Positions 12,649 through 27,327 are shown, counted from the first letter of the stretch. The stretch: 64,000 nt of DNA from Cyanoderma ruficeps (GCA_008694505.1 VZDJ01000301.1:1713485-1777484), one strand, 5' to 3'. A program made the numbers and translations. The notes: generated from the sequence alone by a model not told the origin.

Positions 12649-15600
12649 TTTTTGATCTTGTTTCATGCAAGATGTGAAACCTGCTAATGAACCTGAGTGT
12701 AACCAGCCTCCGGTTATTTGCTTAAAACTGAGCAATACATGAGGCTGATACTGCAGTTCTCAAGAGAGATTTGTCCCTGGGACAAAAGAGACCTGAAAGA
12801 GACCTGAGAGAGCCCAGAGCTAGGTTCAAACAGACTGGGAAGTGTTATGCAAAACAGCAGCACAGAATGTAGGGTACATGGTGTACTTGTGAGCTTCTAA
12901 ACTGAAAAATCTTCCTGTAGGGACTGATGATGGGCATGTCACTGAAAAGCCAACTTTACCTTGCTTTGCAGAGGACCCACGTTCCTACTATGACTGTGTC
13001 TCATCACAGAAGACTTTTTAATCTTGATGACTTGATATGATGGGACAAGCCAAAGTCTGAGCTCTAGGGTTGCTGTGGGGTGCCTCAGCACGTAAGTGTG
13101 CATCAGAGGAGGACAGGCTTTGAGGGAGCAGAGCTCAGGGGTGAGCTGCTTCTGTCCTTCTGCAGCTGCTGTCAGCTTTGCACAGCTGTGACTGGGATCC
13201 AGCAGCCTGTAAAGCACAAAACTACTTGAATAGGGTTTGGATCTACACAGCATCACATAATGGATTTAATTACCAGGGGGGAAAAGAGCTGATGTGATTC
13301 CTCTACAGTACAGCCCTTGTGCAGAAATGGTTGTTGATCCAGTCATCATCTCTGGAGATCTCAGCTCTCCCCCATCCTGCCATCTCCATATGTCTTCCTT
13401 GAGGACCATCTGCCTTGGCACATAGCAAACTAAAGGCAAATGACAGTCACCAACCTCCACTTGTTGCTCCATCTCCATCTCAGGGAGACCAGCTCTGAAG
13501 GTGGCTCTCCTAAGGAGCAGTGGGAAAACCTGGAAGGCTTGGGATCTCTGTCATCTAAAGCAGGAACTGGCTGATTCAGAGAGCAGAAATCATTTGCTGT
13601 GGTGTCTGGAGACCTCTGGAACAGCTGCAAAATCCCAGTACTGAGATCTCAGTAAGGTTGCAGTTGTGATGGGGCTGGGCACATTGCCAGGGTGGAAGAT
13701 TCCAGGATCTACAGCCTCCTGGGAACACCTAGCAGCCAACACAAGCTTTGTAAAGACACCTGAAAATCCTTACTTAAAGCTTGTCAGCTTAACATTAATA
13801 ACTGGGGGAGAAAGGGTTTGGAGCCACTGCAGTGCAGCCTGCGAGGTAAAGCAGAAAAGCAAAATGGAGGAGGAAAATGAGTGAACTCAGAGAAAATCAG
13901 CTGTGCCTTTTGAAAAGCATTACTGGAAACATGCTCTCTCCCCACAGACTGGCCTGTTTTTACAGGATCACACACACATACACAGAGCAAAAGTAAAAAT
14001 AGTTGAGGGGATGATCATTGCAAACTGCACCAAACAACAATTCGATAATACGATTTTAATTAAGAAATCCACGGCACCAAATAAATTCAAGATTTGGCAC
14101 AACAGCAGTGTCCAATAGCCATAAATAAAGCAATTTGCTAATGACTGCACATTCCAGCTCATTTTCCTTGATGTTTTCCATGGCATCATTGTGAACCACA
14201 GGTTTTCTTTTAATCTCATCTCAATCTACACCACTATTAGGTGCTGTGCTTCTTCCTTGACAGCACTGTATTTGAATGGCCACAAACCAAAGCCAGGGAA
14301 GGTGAGGCTGGAACACAACCTTGTCTCCTGCAGGCTGAGCCCCAAGAAGGCTGCTGGTCACGCCCCAACAGCACGAGTCACTCACACATAATCAGCTGTG
14401 GCTAATTCAAAGCCAGAACCACCCCCGTGGCCCCTAACAGCTTCTGCTCTTGGGACTCAGTTGGCTCCACAGGTTTGACATGTCATGACAGAGACATTTC
14501 TTCTTCGCACAGCTCATTTTGTTCTGAGCTAATGAGAGATGAACTAACCCATAGCAGCAAATCAGCTGCTGCTGGTCTAGGGAGGGCACCTCAGGTTCTC
14601 TCCTTAACGAGCTTCACATTTGGCTTTTCTTAGCTGAAGGAGAGTTCATCGGCACAAACATCCTGCCAGTGACACGGTCCTTATCTGACAGATGGAGCCC
14701 AAGGAGAACTGTTTGCAATGACCTAATGTTGTTTGCTGCTTACCTGGCAAGACACCAGTGAGCTGCTTCTCCCATGCCCTGAGAAGTCACTAAACAGATG
14801 CTCATGGCTCCCAAACAAAAAAGTCTTCACTCCTCTTAAACAAAGTCAGGGTTTACAACAGATCAAAAGCACTTTGGAGCCACTTTGTCTCTTCTGCTGC
14901 ATGTTGGGTGTTTGTGGGACCCTGTTTCTGCATGGGGTTGTCCCCTCTGTGCTGCTCTCAGAGCCTGGGGGAAGTCGAGACTCAATGGCATTTAGTGTCC
15001 TGTCGGGAGATGATTAACCCTTTTGTCACCACTAAACCACAGTGGGAACATCTTCCTCTTTTTCTCAGTCATTAAGTTTTTTGCATACTGGAATTATATG
15101 CGTTAAACAAGGAAGTTTTCCAGTAGGTGCACATCCTTGAGTCTTTCAGTAGAAAGCAATTTGAGTGTCCATAATCACAGAGTATCTGTCAAACCACAAA
15201 AGAAGCCTTCTTAATTTTAACCTCTTTTGGCCTAAGATGGGTAGGACCTGAAGTTGGGGTTTGGCAAGCTTAGAATTACTTCGCCATTACCGTAAAATCC
15301 CATCCTAGGGGAGCTTTGCCATTTGGTATTGTTGCATCTGCTTCGTTTCTCTTCAGGTTTCCACCTCAAAAATCATCTTATTCAGTCCTCTTTTCTTATG
15401 CAACTTTATAGGCTGTGGTAGATGGAGATAAGGAGGCCAAGTCCTGAAATGATCTGTCTGTTCTATTTTGCAACCACAGTGACAGCAAATATTAATGTAC
15501 ATGTGTTCACTGCCCAACTCGTCTGACCACTCTGCATGGACATTTTGGTGACAAGCAAAAAGCCTTCCACATAGTGACTGATTCTCCAAACACCACAGAA

Positions 15601-17199
15601 ATATAGTTAATGTTGTTGTGATCCCCCAGAAATGCTTTTCTTTTGCACCCCTCCTGCTTCTTTTTGCACATCGGAGTCCAACATTTCTCTTGTGCCAGGC
15701 TCCTCCTGGACTGTGCCTGTGTTACACAACTGTGCCCTTCAGACTGAGGCAAGGATTAAAGGTGTCCAAATTATTAGGAAATCAGAACAGTGAAAGGTCA
15801 GGGATCTTTCTCTTTTCTCTCAGCTTGGTAGGTGGTTGCAGAAAAATCACAAACGCACTTTGAAAATGAGGGGCAGCGAGGCGCAGCTTTCCGAGCACTC
15901 CTTGGCATTCATGTCTGTGAGTGAACTATTTACAGGTATGGCAAAGCGTTACTAATCTCTGAGCTATTTAGAAAGGAAGTACCTCTAGGATCTCCTCATT
16001 TGTCTTCCCTGTTTCTCAAACACCATTGAGTCACGCTGAATCTCCTCCTCTCCTGAAAAACTGCTTTGCAGAGCTCCCTGAAGAAAGAAAAATGTCCCCA
16101 GACAGTGAAATAAACAATCCCAAAGAGGGTTGATCATGACCTAGTAACTGGGTAAAAAAATCCTGGAGACCCTGGAAAGGAGAGGTCAGTCCTGAGGCTG
16201 CCCGAGGACTCAGCTGCTCTCCAGCCCCAGGGAGGAACTCTCTTATCAGGGCTTGGAGCCCAGCTGGAGACAATCTGGACCTGACCCTTCTCAAAGTTCA
16301 CGTCTGTTTGGATGGAGGGTTCTGATTCAGACAAATCTCTGCTTTCAGACAGCCTCTTGGAAGACAGGGCTGCCAGTTGGCTTTGCGAGGCTTTGCTGGA
16401 TGTCCACTTACATCTGAACGTTCCTTGTTTCCTCCCCCTCCTCTCCAGTATGCCTGTCTGCATCTGGCTTCTCTTTCAAACTTAGCCCCAGATGTATTAC
16501 GTTGCAGCTTGGTTCCCTGGATGCTGTTGCAAATGGCAAGAAAATCTGAACAGAATTCCCAAAGAAAGCCATGCTGAAGAAAGAGTTGAGAAAAAGGGAA
16601 ACTTCTCCATTGCTATTTAATTTTGTCTGAGCCCATACTTCTTGTGTTGCTAGAGCTTCAGAGAAAAAGGAAGTGTGTACAAAGGCTGCCTTGAATGACA
16701 GGGGGATGCTGGCTCAGGCAGTGAAGAGTGAAAAGAAGAAGTAGGCACTGTGAGAGAGCTGGTAAAGATGAGGTGGGTGAAAGAGGTGCTTCAACACCTG
16801 GTCTGTGAGCAGTGGGGGCTGGACAGCCATTGAAACAGATGGGCTAGGCAATGCTTGAAGAACAAACATGGAATAAAAGACCTTTGTGAAGAAAAGAAAA
16901 AAACAGGGATTTTCTTCATAGTAGAATAATCCTGAAGGGCAAACACCAAGGGACAGTGTCCCTGCTTCCAAACATAATCCGAGAAACAACAAAGGAAGAA
17001 AGCCAGAGCTCCTGAGTTCTGATTTTAGTGTGGCACTAACTTCTCTACCAGAGCACCTACTAATTGCAGGTGCTGCAGGCAGCTTTCAACAGCAAGAGTA
17101 AAAACATGGAGCAGGGTCCTCAGAACCAGGAATAAGCAAGTCAGACTTGACTGAAGGGGATCTAAGAGCATTTGGTGCCTCATATCTCTGGCCAGCTTC

Positions 17200-17290
17200 T
17201 GACCATCTGAGAAATGGAGCATGTCTCACTTGCCACAGACGGTGCTGGGAGGTAAATAATGGCATTTCACGTCTGAAGCCCTGTGACAGA
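17200..17290 (+). mobile_element. possible MIR fragment
   Basis: CATCTGAGAAATGGAGCATG, then TCACTTGCCACAGACGG and GGGAGGTAAATAATGG resemble the central and 3' parts of MIR (CATCTGTAAAATGGGGATAA, CCTCACAGGGTTG, GAGGATTAAATGA). Divergence is high. Confidence 0.4.
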
Positions 17291-20200
17291 AACCTGCCAC
17301 GTAACACCACGCTTTATTCTACCCTAAAGCCAAAGTCTCCTCCACCCAAATGAATATGTATTTGTGTTGCCTGCCTCCCATTTTTTAATCTACTAGTGAT
17401 TCTTACCAGAAAAATAATAAATAAAAGTCTTTGGCCGTACAAATGTGCCAAGAGCTTGGCTAATCAGCAGGATTCTAGTCTGTCACTACAGATTTTGGCA
17501 GCCTTGTGTCAAAAAAATGAGGCAACCTCATTCCTGGGAACCAGTGCGATGGAAAGCGCTTCCAGCTGATTCGGGTTGTTTATTCTAGGTGAAAGTTTGC
17601 AACATTTCCATTTGGTTTCACCACTGTGAGCTTTGCCAGGACTTTTTCCCAGGCAAATGAATGTTTTCTCATTTCTCTGCTTGGTCTCCTATTTACAGGC
17701 TTGGTTGCTCCATTGCTTTTGTTACTCTGGAAGGTGTTTACTTGGTCAAGAATGGGTTTCATCTTGCGAGACGTACAACACTTTTGTCTCCTGCTGACTT
17801 TAGTTAGACTGAAGGCTAGCGTGAGCAAAGGATCTCTGGTCTGGAAGAAGGATAAATTATGCCAGAAGAAAAGCCAGAACCTGGGCAGGAATACATTAGG
17901 CGTTATTATTACATTTCTATGCAAGTATTTAACCTGTTAGTGCTTTCACGGAACAAGGAAATGTATGGAAAATACTCCTTTCATGGTTCTACAGTGCAGA
18001 TTAGCCTGGCCTGGGTTGTTAGCCAGTACCTGCAGCCTTGCAGAACTTTGACCTAAACAAATAAGGTCAGCCTTGTTAAGAGAAGTCGAGCCAACTGTAT
18101 ACAGGGATTTCTCCCTCAGCTTGAGCCAGGCCTGCATAGGGGCCGAAAGTGTACTTCCAGGAATATATTGGTCTGTTTTCAGCCTAAAACAACCGTTTCC
18201 TCATTCTATTTGTTCCTCTCTGTCATTTCTTCTTTCTCTGCAGCACTATAACCAAGTTCTACTTTGAAATGAATCACTGTTCTAATGCTCATTAAATTAA
18301 GGAACTGACCATTCTGGTAAGACTCATGCTGACTAATTGCAGGTGTTGGTTAAATTTCCCCAACAAAACTTCTACAAAATCAAGGCATTCCTAGCTGTCA
18401 TTCAAATTCTGGGTATCTGAGGAGTTTAGAAGGTCCAGTTAGGGTGATTTTTTAAAGGGGAATCTCTCACAAAAATGTCCTAATCCATTGCAGCCTGTCT
18501 GAAAATTTGACCTTTTATTTCCAAATTTGGCAGGGTCATTTACTGGCCAGATCAATGCCAGATCTTCTGACCAGTTCACAGGCTGAGCCATGGTTTATAA
18601 TATCTGTGTCTCTAAGGAGGAAGTGTGTAATGAACAATTCACTCACATGGTCAGATCAAGATCTGTGCCCTCTATTAAAGAATCATGGTTAGGATGTAGA
18701 TGCTGGAGTTGGGGCACTTCAATCTGACAACATGTAATGCCTAATAATCCAAATGTCTTTGAAAACTCAAATATTATCTGATCCCTGTGACATTAATCGT
18801 GACCCAGAAAGTTCTCCACTTTCCTTTTCTCTGCTGTGCTCTCAGGGAAAATAATGGACTCAGAAATATCCCTTCTCCAGGACTACACACAGATTGGTTG
18901 GGGGGGTGGGGGTTTTACAAAAGGCGGTCTTGCGGTAAATCACAGTGTGAGCCTCCAGAGACAGTTCACATGGAGCCCTAGTTTGATGCCACATTTCCTG
19001 TGGCAGCTGGGTGACAATTGTGCTCCCCACCTGTGCAATGGAAGCAGCAATCTCTTCATACAATGCTATTGCTTGCCCTGCATTGGAGAGAGGACTTTGA
19101 GGAAACTCTGCCACTTCCTGAAAGTTTTCACAAAGTGTGTCACGGGAACGTTTCTATCTCCAGGTCCTGCCGTTTAATAATAAACCTGCTGTTTATTTTG
19201 TGGAGCTCATTTCCTAGACAGAGTAGCAGGAAGGTGTCATAAATACCTGTGTGCTGCACTCACCTTTCCCGTGGTAGCCTGTGTCCCAGGCACCTGGCAA
19301 AGGCAGCAAGGCACTGTCAGCCCCACTGGGGCTGGAGATACTACAGCACTGCTCCTGCTGCAAGGAGGCAGAGGCACATCCAGGCACTCCTGGCTTTCTA
19401 GCACCTGTGCCTCAACCACAAGGCCAAATTAGTACTGAAAGGACCTGTATTTTACTGTCCCCTTCTTCTGCATTAATTAAAACACATCACTGCACACTTA
19501 AGCAATTTAAATGTTTTGGAACGAGTCTCAGGACGGCCAAGGGCGTTCAAAGTGAAGGGAAGGCTGGCAGCTTGCCCTCAGCTCGCTGACTTGCCTGTCT
19601 ATCACAGACACACATCATGCATTACAAAACTGTGAGATCTCTGCAGACCCAACAACAATAATACAGCTTAGGGAAAAAGCTGAAGTCAGAAATCCCTGGT
19701 CTTCCTGGGGCTCCATCACATGGACTGACTGACAGCATCTCTGCTGACCTTTTTTTCAGTTTACACATTTTTCTTCACACCTCTCCTTTACGAAAAGCTG
19801 GTGGGAAGTGCTACTGCAAGAGATAACACCAGCACCAGGTTGTCTGATGGAAGGCCGACTAGGCCTCAGTTTAGGGTGTATCCCTTGTTCTTGAGGACTT
19901 TTGGGGAGATATTCAAGGCAAGAAAGAGGAAAAGTCATAGTGCCTCAAACAAAATCTAAGGCTGGCAAAGACAGTGTTTTGCCCTGAGGGTGATACTGGA
20001 GTTCAAGGTATATGTGAACCTTTCTCCAAAGGTCTGTTTGCCTTTCTGTCACCTATCGGTCAACGGCAGGAGGAGGCACCTCAGGTGACCTCCAGAGCAG
20101 CTTGTGCCCTGTGGACTCCAGGCAGCAGACAGCTGACTACAGTCTAGAATGAAAATGAAGGATTAATTTGCCCAGGGACATTCCCTTTTGTATTTTAAAG

Positions 20201-23187
20201 CATTGCAAAGTGTCTTTTCACTTTCAGCTCTGGACTTGAGGCCTAAGATGAAGAGTCACTGCCATTAGATCCACATCATCACAATTGTAACATCAAAACA
20301 AGTGCTGTATTAAAAATAAACACAACAGGCATTCACTGACTTGATTAAAATGTATACATATGGGTGAGGTCATTTTAATAAATGCTTTATGCACAGACAT
20401 CTGCATTTCTTACCATGGCCCTAGGCTTGGAGAAGGAAGAGTATACATCCACAACTACCTGCTCTTGTGCAGTTGCATCAGCCTGAGCTCTCTGGCTGTT
20501 CAGAACATCTATCACAACTGTCCTTATCACATCGCTGTGCATTCACCTCCCCTTGACACTCACAAAGGTTACAAAAAACACAACCATGGTTTACCACATT
20601 AGTTGGGCATCTCTGATCTCTGTCAGGCCACCATGTCAAGGTCCTCCATCTCTATGAATCTTCTGAAGACACATTCTGATGCTGTTTGGAACTAACTCAC
20701 TCAAAATACTTCAGTTGTTGGTCTTTGTTCCTGGAAAAGGCTCCACTAGTTAAGGGAAAGTCAACTGGACTTTCCAGAATGACATGAAAAACTGCAAAGC
20801 CAATAATGTCCATATTCACACTGATGAAAATCTTCTCTATGTTGCAGGAAAAAAAAAAAATCCAGGACTGAAAGCCCTGGTCTTATGTGCCTTCATAGGT
20901 GACCCTGTGCTGAAGCTTCTTCACCTCTCACTGCGAACTGCCAAGCCTCTACAGCTCAGGTGAAACAACACCTTCTGCAGCAAGCCCCTAGAGCTGGCAA
21001 TAAAGCTGGCACCACAATGGCTTTCCCACATTTTGGGTACCTCCCCACGAGTGCCAGTTACCCCAGGGTGCAGCTCCCAGTGCATCCAGGTCATGATCCA
21101 GAGGCAGCTCTGCTCTGGGAAAGGATGTAGGAGGGATGTCCCTGACTGACTTTAGTCCCTTGGTCATACTGGTGTGGATATCCCCCCTGCAGACTCCCTG
21201 CCTGACTCTGGAGCAACCCTGGGTTATCCCAGCTGTCACTGTGAGGGTACCAATGCTTCCCAGTACTGCAGCAAGGGATGCAGCTGAGGGAGGTTTGTCC
21301 TCTGACTGAGGTGCCTGCTACAACCCCAAAAAATTACTGTTGTGCTACTCATTCTTACTGATGGTTCTTATACTGCTGCCCAGAGGAAGCTTCAGCCTGC
21401 TCCCTCTTCCTTTCAGGCAGAAACCACCACTGCCTGCCACCAAAGAAAATCTCACCTTCCTGGAGAGGGAGGAGGGAGGGTTGCCTTTAATATAATTTGG
21501 AGTCTAGTGGAGCTGTTTGCTCACTTTATTTTCTTCCTGATGCCTTAGAGCTGGTTGGAAATGTCTGTGCTTGTGGTATTTCTGAATACATTCAGCAACG
21601 CCCAGGCAAACAATGCTGCCAATGGCTTTTGCAAAACTCTGAACCACGGGAGCCACGAGCACGATGTGAGGGGACAAGAGGACCTCTGTATCACTGTCCC
21701 AGGGTGGCTTTATGATGCTGGTAATTCCCAGGGGGTTTGCTTGCAGAAAGTGTCACAGAAGTCCCAGTCTGCAGTACAGGAGCTACACGCCTGCCCTGAG
21801 TGCTGAGGGAACATTTCTGAGCATGATTGGTGTTGTAAGGATGGTGATGCTGCAGGGCAAGAGCAGCACAGCTGGGGACCCAGGACAGCCTCCACCAGTG
21901 ATATGCTGCATGGGGACACCAAATGTGTGCTCAGGCAGAAAGCTCAGGGGCACCCAGGGCACATGAAGGGGCCATGTGACAATGCCGGGAGTGCAGCCTG
22001 GGTGCTGGGAAGTGGGGCCCAGCACCCCCAGCCCTGCAGCAGCACTGTGCTTCCTACCCTGCTGTGGGACATGGATGACAACCAACAGTCTGGGCCAGAC
22101 CCTGGCCTGAATTCCCTCCTCTGATTCCCACAGTGCTTGCACCAACAGGTCGCGTCCTAAAAAGTTTATACAAATCCTATTTGCATGCTGGTCCTCCAGA
22201 CTCAGGTTCATCTTCTCTGCAGGATACACCTTCTTGGAGGCTTTTTACTGGTCTCTGCTATGGGATGAGCCATAAATTAGACTGGGAACAGCTTGCTTTG
22301 CTGTTCCTGTGCATTTTCAACCTCAGTTCCATTTTAATATATGATAATATAGACGGTACTGTCCCCAGCCAGGATCCAGAAGGAGTAAGATGATTAAAAA
22401 TAATTCATCTTACACTGAATTAAACAACTGAGAGCCTCAGGAACGGTCCCATTTGAGTTTGGTACAAATCACGGGTGACAATCTGGGTCAGTTTTTATTG
22501 GACCTGCACCTTTTTGCCAGCCCTAAATCTGCCAGCCATCACATAGGTTTAATAAGAAGAGACAACAAAGGAGCAAAAAGGTCAATCTCTATTCGAGAAG
22601 GAGATGGAAGGAGCAGGGCAGACAGGGCCGGGGAAGGTGGCGTGTCCTGGCAAACATGAAGGAGGTGACGTTTCCCCAGGAGAGGGACAGACAGCAATGC
22701 CCTGGGTTCTTGGGAAAGCAAACAGGCTGCACCTGGAGCCCATTCTGCTGTTTGCTGAGACTCGGCAGCCTGGACCACTTGTGGCTTCCTCTCTGAGTCT
22801 TGCCTCTGCCCACAGTGACATACAGAAACTGAGGGAACTTGGCACTTTCTGACCAGCTGAGGCACTGGGGGCACAGGGCTGTTTTGCCCACCCTTCTTTT
22901 GGGAAAGTGGCAGCAGGTTCCCCTTCCAGCCACCTCTGCTGAGTCACAAAATCCTCTGTGCATGCCATCCCCCCGTGTCAGGAGGTCTGTGTGCTGCATT
23001 GCCCTACCTTGGATTGAACCACCCCACTTCCTCCTCCAGGAAATAACACGAGCAAGAGTGAGAATGACTCATATGAAGACATGTATATGCACACACAGGA
23101 ACATATCTTATATGTTGAGAGCCTGGGGCAAAAATTTCACCCGGCTTTTGAGCTCCCTGGTTCACATGGTCCTGTGAGGTTTAATGG

Positions 23188-23262
23188 GAAAAAAAAAAAC
23201 AAAACAAAACCAACCAAACAGTAAAAAAAAACACCAGAGCAGAGTCAAAATAGTAAAAAAAT
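23188..23262 (+). repeat. A-rich simple sequence
   Basis: Poly-A is interspersed with CAAAAC, CCAACC and TAAAA words, typical of bird low-complexity DNA. Confidence 0.7.
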
Positions 23263-23767
23263 AGGAAAACTAAAAATCAAATCCTGTTACCATGTCTCTA
23301 GCTTGAAAGAAGGCCTTCCTCCTATCGTCTGTGCATGCATTTTGTCCCCCATGATCTCATATCAGTATGACGGTTCAGTGAGTGGTAGGCTGGCTTGCTA
23401 TGCTTCAAATCCAACTGTACCACGTAAATCCCAATCACTGCTCCTCACCTAGGAATTGGATAGATGGTTTCTTTCCCTGTCCTTGTAAACAGCTCCTTTG
23501 AGGTTCCTGGCCAGTGATGCTGATAATGGACACTGCACACATGCCTGTGACTCAGTTTGAGGTTGAGTGAAGACAATCAGGAGTCCAGGTAATTCCTGAA
23601 TTCAACTTCATAAACTCTTCCTCTTCCATAAAAGTGCTTGGAATGGTGCAACATCCCAAAAAGGCTTTGTAAAGTTTTGTCATTGTGTCTGGTGTTTCCT
23701 TGTCTCATCTTCCAGTGGGTTGCATGGAATTCAGTGTTAAATGACTGCACGAAGGACGTGGAGGCCT

Positions 23768-23915
23768 AGAATCACACAACTAGTTAGGTTGGCAAAGGCC
23801 TGCGTTTAAGATCATCAAACTCAACCATTAACCAAGCGCTTGCCAAGCCCACTGCTAAACCATGCTCCTAAGTGCCAAAACTACACGTCTTTTAAAGATC
23901 TTTTCAGTTCCCTGT
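23768..23915 (-). mobile_element. CR1 LINE, 3' end fragment
   Basis: Read on the + strand, AGAATCACACAACTAGTTAG, GTTTAAGATCATCAAACTC, AACCATTAACC, CTAAACCATGCTCCTAAGTG and CTACACGTCTTTTAAA follow the reverse complement of the avian CR1 3' region in order. The element is therefore on the minus strand, with its 3' tail at the left. It is diverged and 5'-truncated, as most CR1 copies are. Confidence 0.85.
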
Positions 23916-26900
23916 GCCAACCATGGCCAAGTACGTCTGAAGCTACAGATCCCAATCACAGCTGAGGTTGTGTGCAGTTCCCACTTGTAAGCAGTGGAAG
24001 AGAACAGAGTTGGAGCCTTGGCCACCAAAGCACAACAGTGAACATCAGCATTCTGTGGTGGGGAGCTTAGCTCTGCAGCCAGCCCTCCTCTCTGCCTTGG
24101 AACATTGGAGTGTCACTGCTCCAGGCCTCCCTCAGCCAGCAGAGCCAAAAGTGGCAATATGATGGGTCTTGAGAAAAGGGAAACCTTTGAATTGTCCTGC
24201 CAGAAAAGGTGAGCTGTAAATGGGTCTTGCTGCCCAGGGGTTTTGCAGCAGGAAAGAGAAATCAGTCATTCACCACAGTGTTGTTGTGACGGGCTATGAC
24301 AAACCTCCTGAGGCAGCTGTGTCTGGTCACAGAGACATCAGATGGCATAGCCCAGGAAGAGCAGCTGCTCCCTTTTGTTGGGTCAGAGACCCTTCTTCAC
24401 AGCAGCCCCTTCAGTGGCCATTCGTGCCCTGGCAATGTGACATGATGCATTTCATCAGCTATTGGAAGGATGTTAAGCTCAGTGACACCCATTCCAGCCA
24501 AGCTACATTGTTTAATAAACAGCACATAATCACAGACATCAGTTGCAGAGGATTAAGGTTGCTTTCCCCCTCCAGTGTATTTTACCTATGTCTCTTTCAC
24601 TACGTTTTCTCTGCATCCTCAGCTTTTCCTCCTCAGGACTGCTCTTGCTGGTTCTCTCATGGAGAGCAGAGTGAATGGTACAACTGCAGAGGAAGGAAGT
24701 GGTGTTGCTGATTCAATAGAGTGTGCTTTTCCTTCTGAGTCAGTACAGAACAACTGTCTCACTGTGCTCAGAACATATTAGAACAAGAAGTCTGCCTCTG
24801 GTGTGTGTGGGCTTGTGTTTTAATCTCTCTGACCCAGAACATGGAAAGGTTGCACAGAAGGGATTTTAATTATCTTGAAGTTACTAAAGTCCAATTAAAA
24901 GTATGGAGTCATCACAGCGGGCCACCCGTCCACTGTACCACTCTGTGGGCCAATTGCTGTGATATATCCAAAAATTACAGGGCATGAACCTGCTTCTAGA
25001 AAACAGAAGGTGTCAAGAAGCAATATTGTTAAAATGCTGTGACATTTCTGAATCACACAAGATCCTGCCTAGAACTGAAGCTGGACTCCATGAAGACAGC
25101 AGGTCAGAGACAGCTGGAAAGATGGGGAGAAAATGTGAAGGACAAGGATATAAAGTTATAGAGATAAATTTCCAGAATTTTCTGCAGTAAGTAGATCAGC
25201 GGTAGGAAGCCTGCAAGAAAATCTAAAGTTTGTTGGACCACTCAAGATAAATACTGAAGAAATGGAAATTGCACAGCTACTAAATTATGAGTTCAATTCA
25301 GACTTCATCCCTCAGGCTATCAGGGTGATATCTGTTTCTAACAAGAAGAGATGATTTGCTGGTACAGTGAAAACTAAAAGAAGAGAAATTGGAAACAACT
25401 CCAGCTTGGGAGAAAAAGTCACAGCAACCATATAATCCATGCGGAGGACCCAGTGGGAGCTTTTGAGTGAAGGAGCCAAGACACTTTTAAAACTTGCAAG
25501 GATGCATTGAAATCAGTTCTTGTGTCATGAGCTGGAAAATAGCAAATGTTTTGATTAATATTTTTGCTTAAAATATTATTTAAAACATGAAACAGCCTCC
25601 AATTTCAAAGTTTCATGCACATTTCTCACAGGCCCAGGCTGGAGGAAATGCGGGTAGTGTCTTCTTTCATGATACTTTCTATTAAGCTCATTTCACCTCA
25701 AAGGTTTGGGTGAGTCTGAGCCCTAAACCAAAAGCAAAACTCAAGCAGGCATAAAGGTAAGGCAATGGAAAGTGATTGCCCAAGCCACAGTGAACTGAAA
25801 CTGCCATGTTATGCACAGTGCAGGTCTCAGAAACACATCGAGCTTACATTGCAGCATCCTGAAGCAGCAAAGGATTCTGGATTCCAGCTATGAAGTTCTC
25901 ATGACCAGAACAGCCTTCTCCATAAACTGGTGCTGGAAACTGGAAAGCTGCCCATGCACAACAAATGATGGTCAGGGAACCTGACCCCAGCTGCTGGATG
26001 ATCACCAGGGATGTCAGTGCCCTGTACGTGCAACAGTGAAGGGTATTCAGTTCTCTCCTGTGCTCTCCCAGCAGCGTGCTCTTTATGTTATTGCAGTGTT
26101 TTTCAATTGGGCAACTAAAAATCTGTCATGTACTGGCTTTGTTTTTGTTACTCCTGGGCAGTGGGCGAGACACAACCAGGATTTTCTTGGGACAGACTTC
26201 AGCTCAGTGCCCAGTTCTTGATTTCAGGGTAGGGGTCATGGGCTGAAGGATTCCACTGCCATGGATTGGCTGCCTAGTGGAGCTCTGTCTCTCTTGAGTA
26301 CATCACAAACTTTTATTGTAGAGAGCTCTTTTGTGCTAGAGAAAAGAAATTACCTATCTGAGTTTCATGCTGCTTTAAAATAGTCTAGGCCAAGGGTGTC
26401 TCAAAAAAGTGTCTCAAGGATACGGCTGCAGGCTTCAAACCTGACTCAATAGCTTGCTGTCTTTCTAAAGTGTTTTTGGTGCTCTGCAGGAACAATGTGG
26501 TGCGTGGAATTAAGTACAACTCTTTGGCAAATATAAATTAAGCTTTAACTGAAATACACTGTTCCCAAGGCTTTCTTAAAATGAAGCAAGGCAGTCCTAG
26601 ACTTGAAACACATTATATTTGTACTCTTACCTTCCCATTCCTTACTCCCCACCAAACTCTGCTCACTTGCTCTGCTCTTAAATCACATTTTGAAACACCA
26701 GCCTGTGTGTGTGCAGAGACACACAAACACAGAGGCAGAGCCCTCAGGGAAGCTGTTCTATTGCAGCACTTCGTATGGTTTCATGATATGAATGTGCTGC
26801 TCTGTGTGCTGCTGCCCGCAGGCTGTGGCAGGAGCCCTGCAGGTCTGGGATGCAGCCTGGCCAAAAGTCATTCCGAAATAGGTGAAATTGCAAAAAGAGA

Positions 26901-27207
26901 AAGCTGACCACAGCTGCTCCTCTGTGCTGCTGAAAGCCATCATCTGGGCAGGCTCTGTGCCCCAGCGCTGCAGCTGCCTGAAACTTTGTCTTCACAGGGA
27001 GGCCAGGGGTCCCCCAGGTGAGGTGTATTTCAACTCAAAATATGATGGCAATCCTTTCACTGGGTAAAAAAGCCAATGCACTGAAAGCAGCATAAACTTC
27101 ACTCAGATAACAGGTGTTTTCTGGATGATGGATGAATAAATCCATGGATGTGAAGGAATGACCAGCCCCACGGGGTATGGAGCTCTCCTCCTCCAGAGAG
27201 CAGCAAC

Positions 27208-27327
27208 AAGGAAGGAAGGAAGGAAGGAAGGAAGGAAGGAAGGAAGGAAGGAAGGAAGGAAGGAAGGAAGGAAGGAAGGAAGGAAGGAAGGAAGGAAGGA
27301 AGGAAGGAAGGAAGGAAGGAAGGAAGG
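27208..27327 (+). repeat. (AAGG)n microsatellite, 30 units
   Basis: Thirty perfect AAGG tetramers with no interruption. Such length and purity imply a young, mutable locus. It also supplies tandem GGAA cores, the ETS-family binding word. The open frames of 114 to 158 codons across it come from the repeat lacking stop codons. Confidence 0.97.

Larger units (their letters stand above)
1..23760. other. intergenic DNA, left part
   Basis: I see no exon, RNA gene or intact mobile element here. It is mixed-composition, CpG-poor DNA with the listed old repeat fragments, two microsatellite-type loci, and a single N at 12118. One TTCTTGGAA (10731-10739) fits the STAT/BCL6 core. If synteny with mammals holds, this is part of the BCL6-LPP interval, which in mammals carries B-cell enhancers. 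Confidence 0.6.

Noticed and set aside
12496..12735. Poly-lysine and poly-(F/L) open frames
   Set aside because: They are translations of the AAAAAG repeat.
19010..19100. Possible MIR fragment (CACCTGTGCAATGGAAG)
   Set aside because: Only one motif block is present, too short to support a call.
25210..25420. Stretch reminiscent of a LINE coding remnant (GTTGGACCACTC, CTACTAAATTATGAG)
   Set aside because: Only short words resemble CR1/L2-type sequence and the order could not be confirmed by eye.
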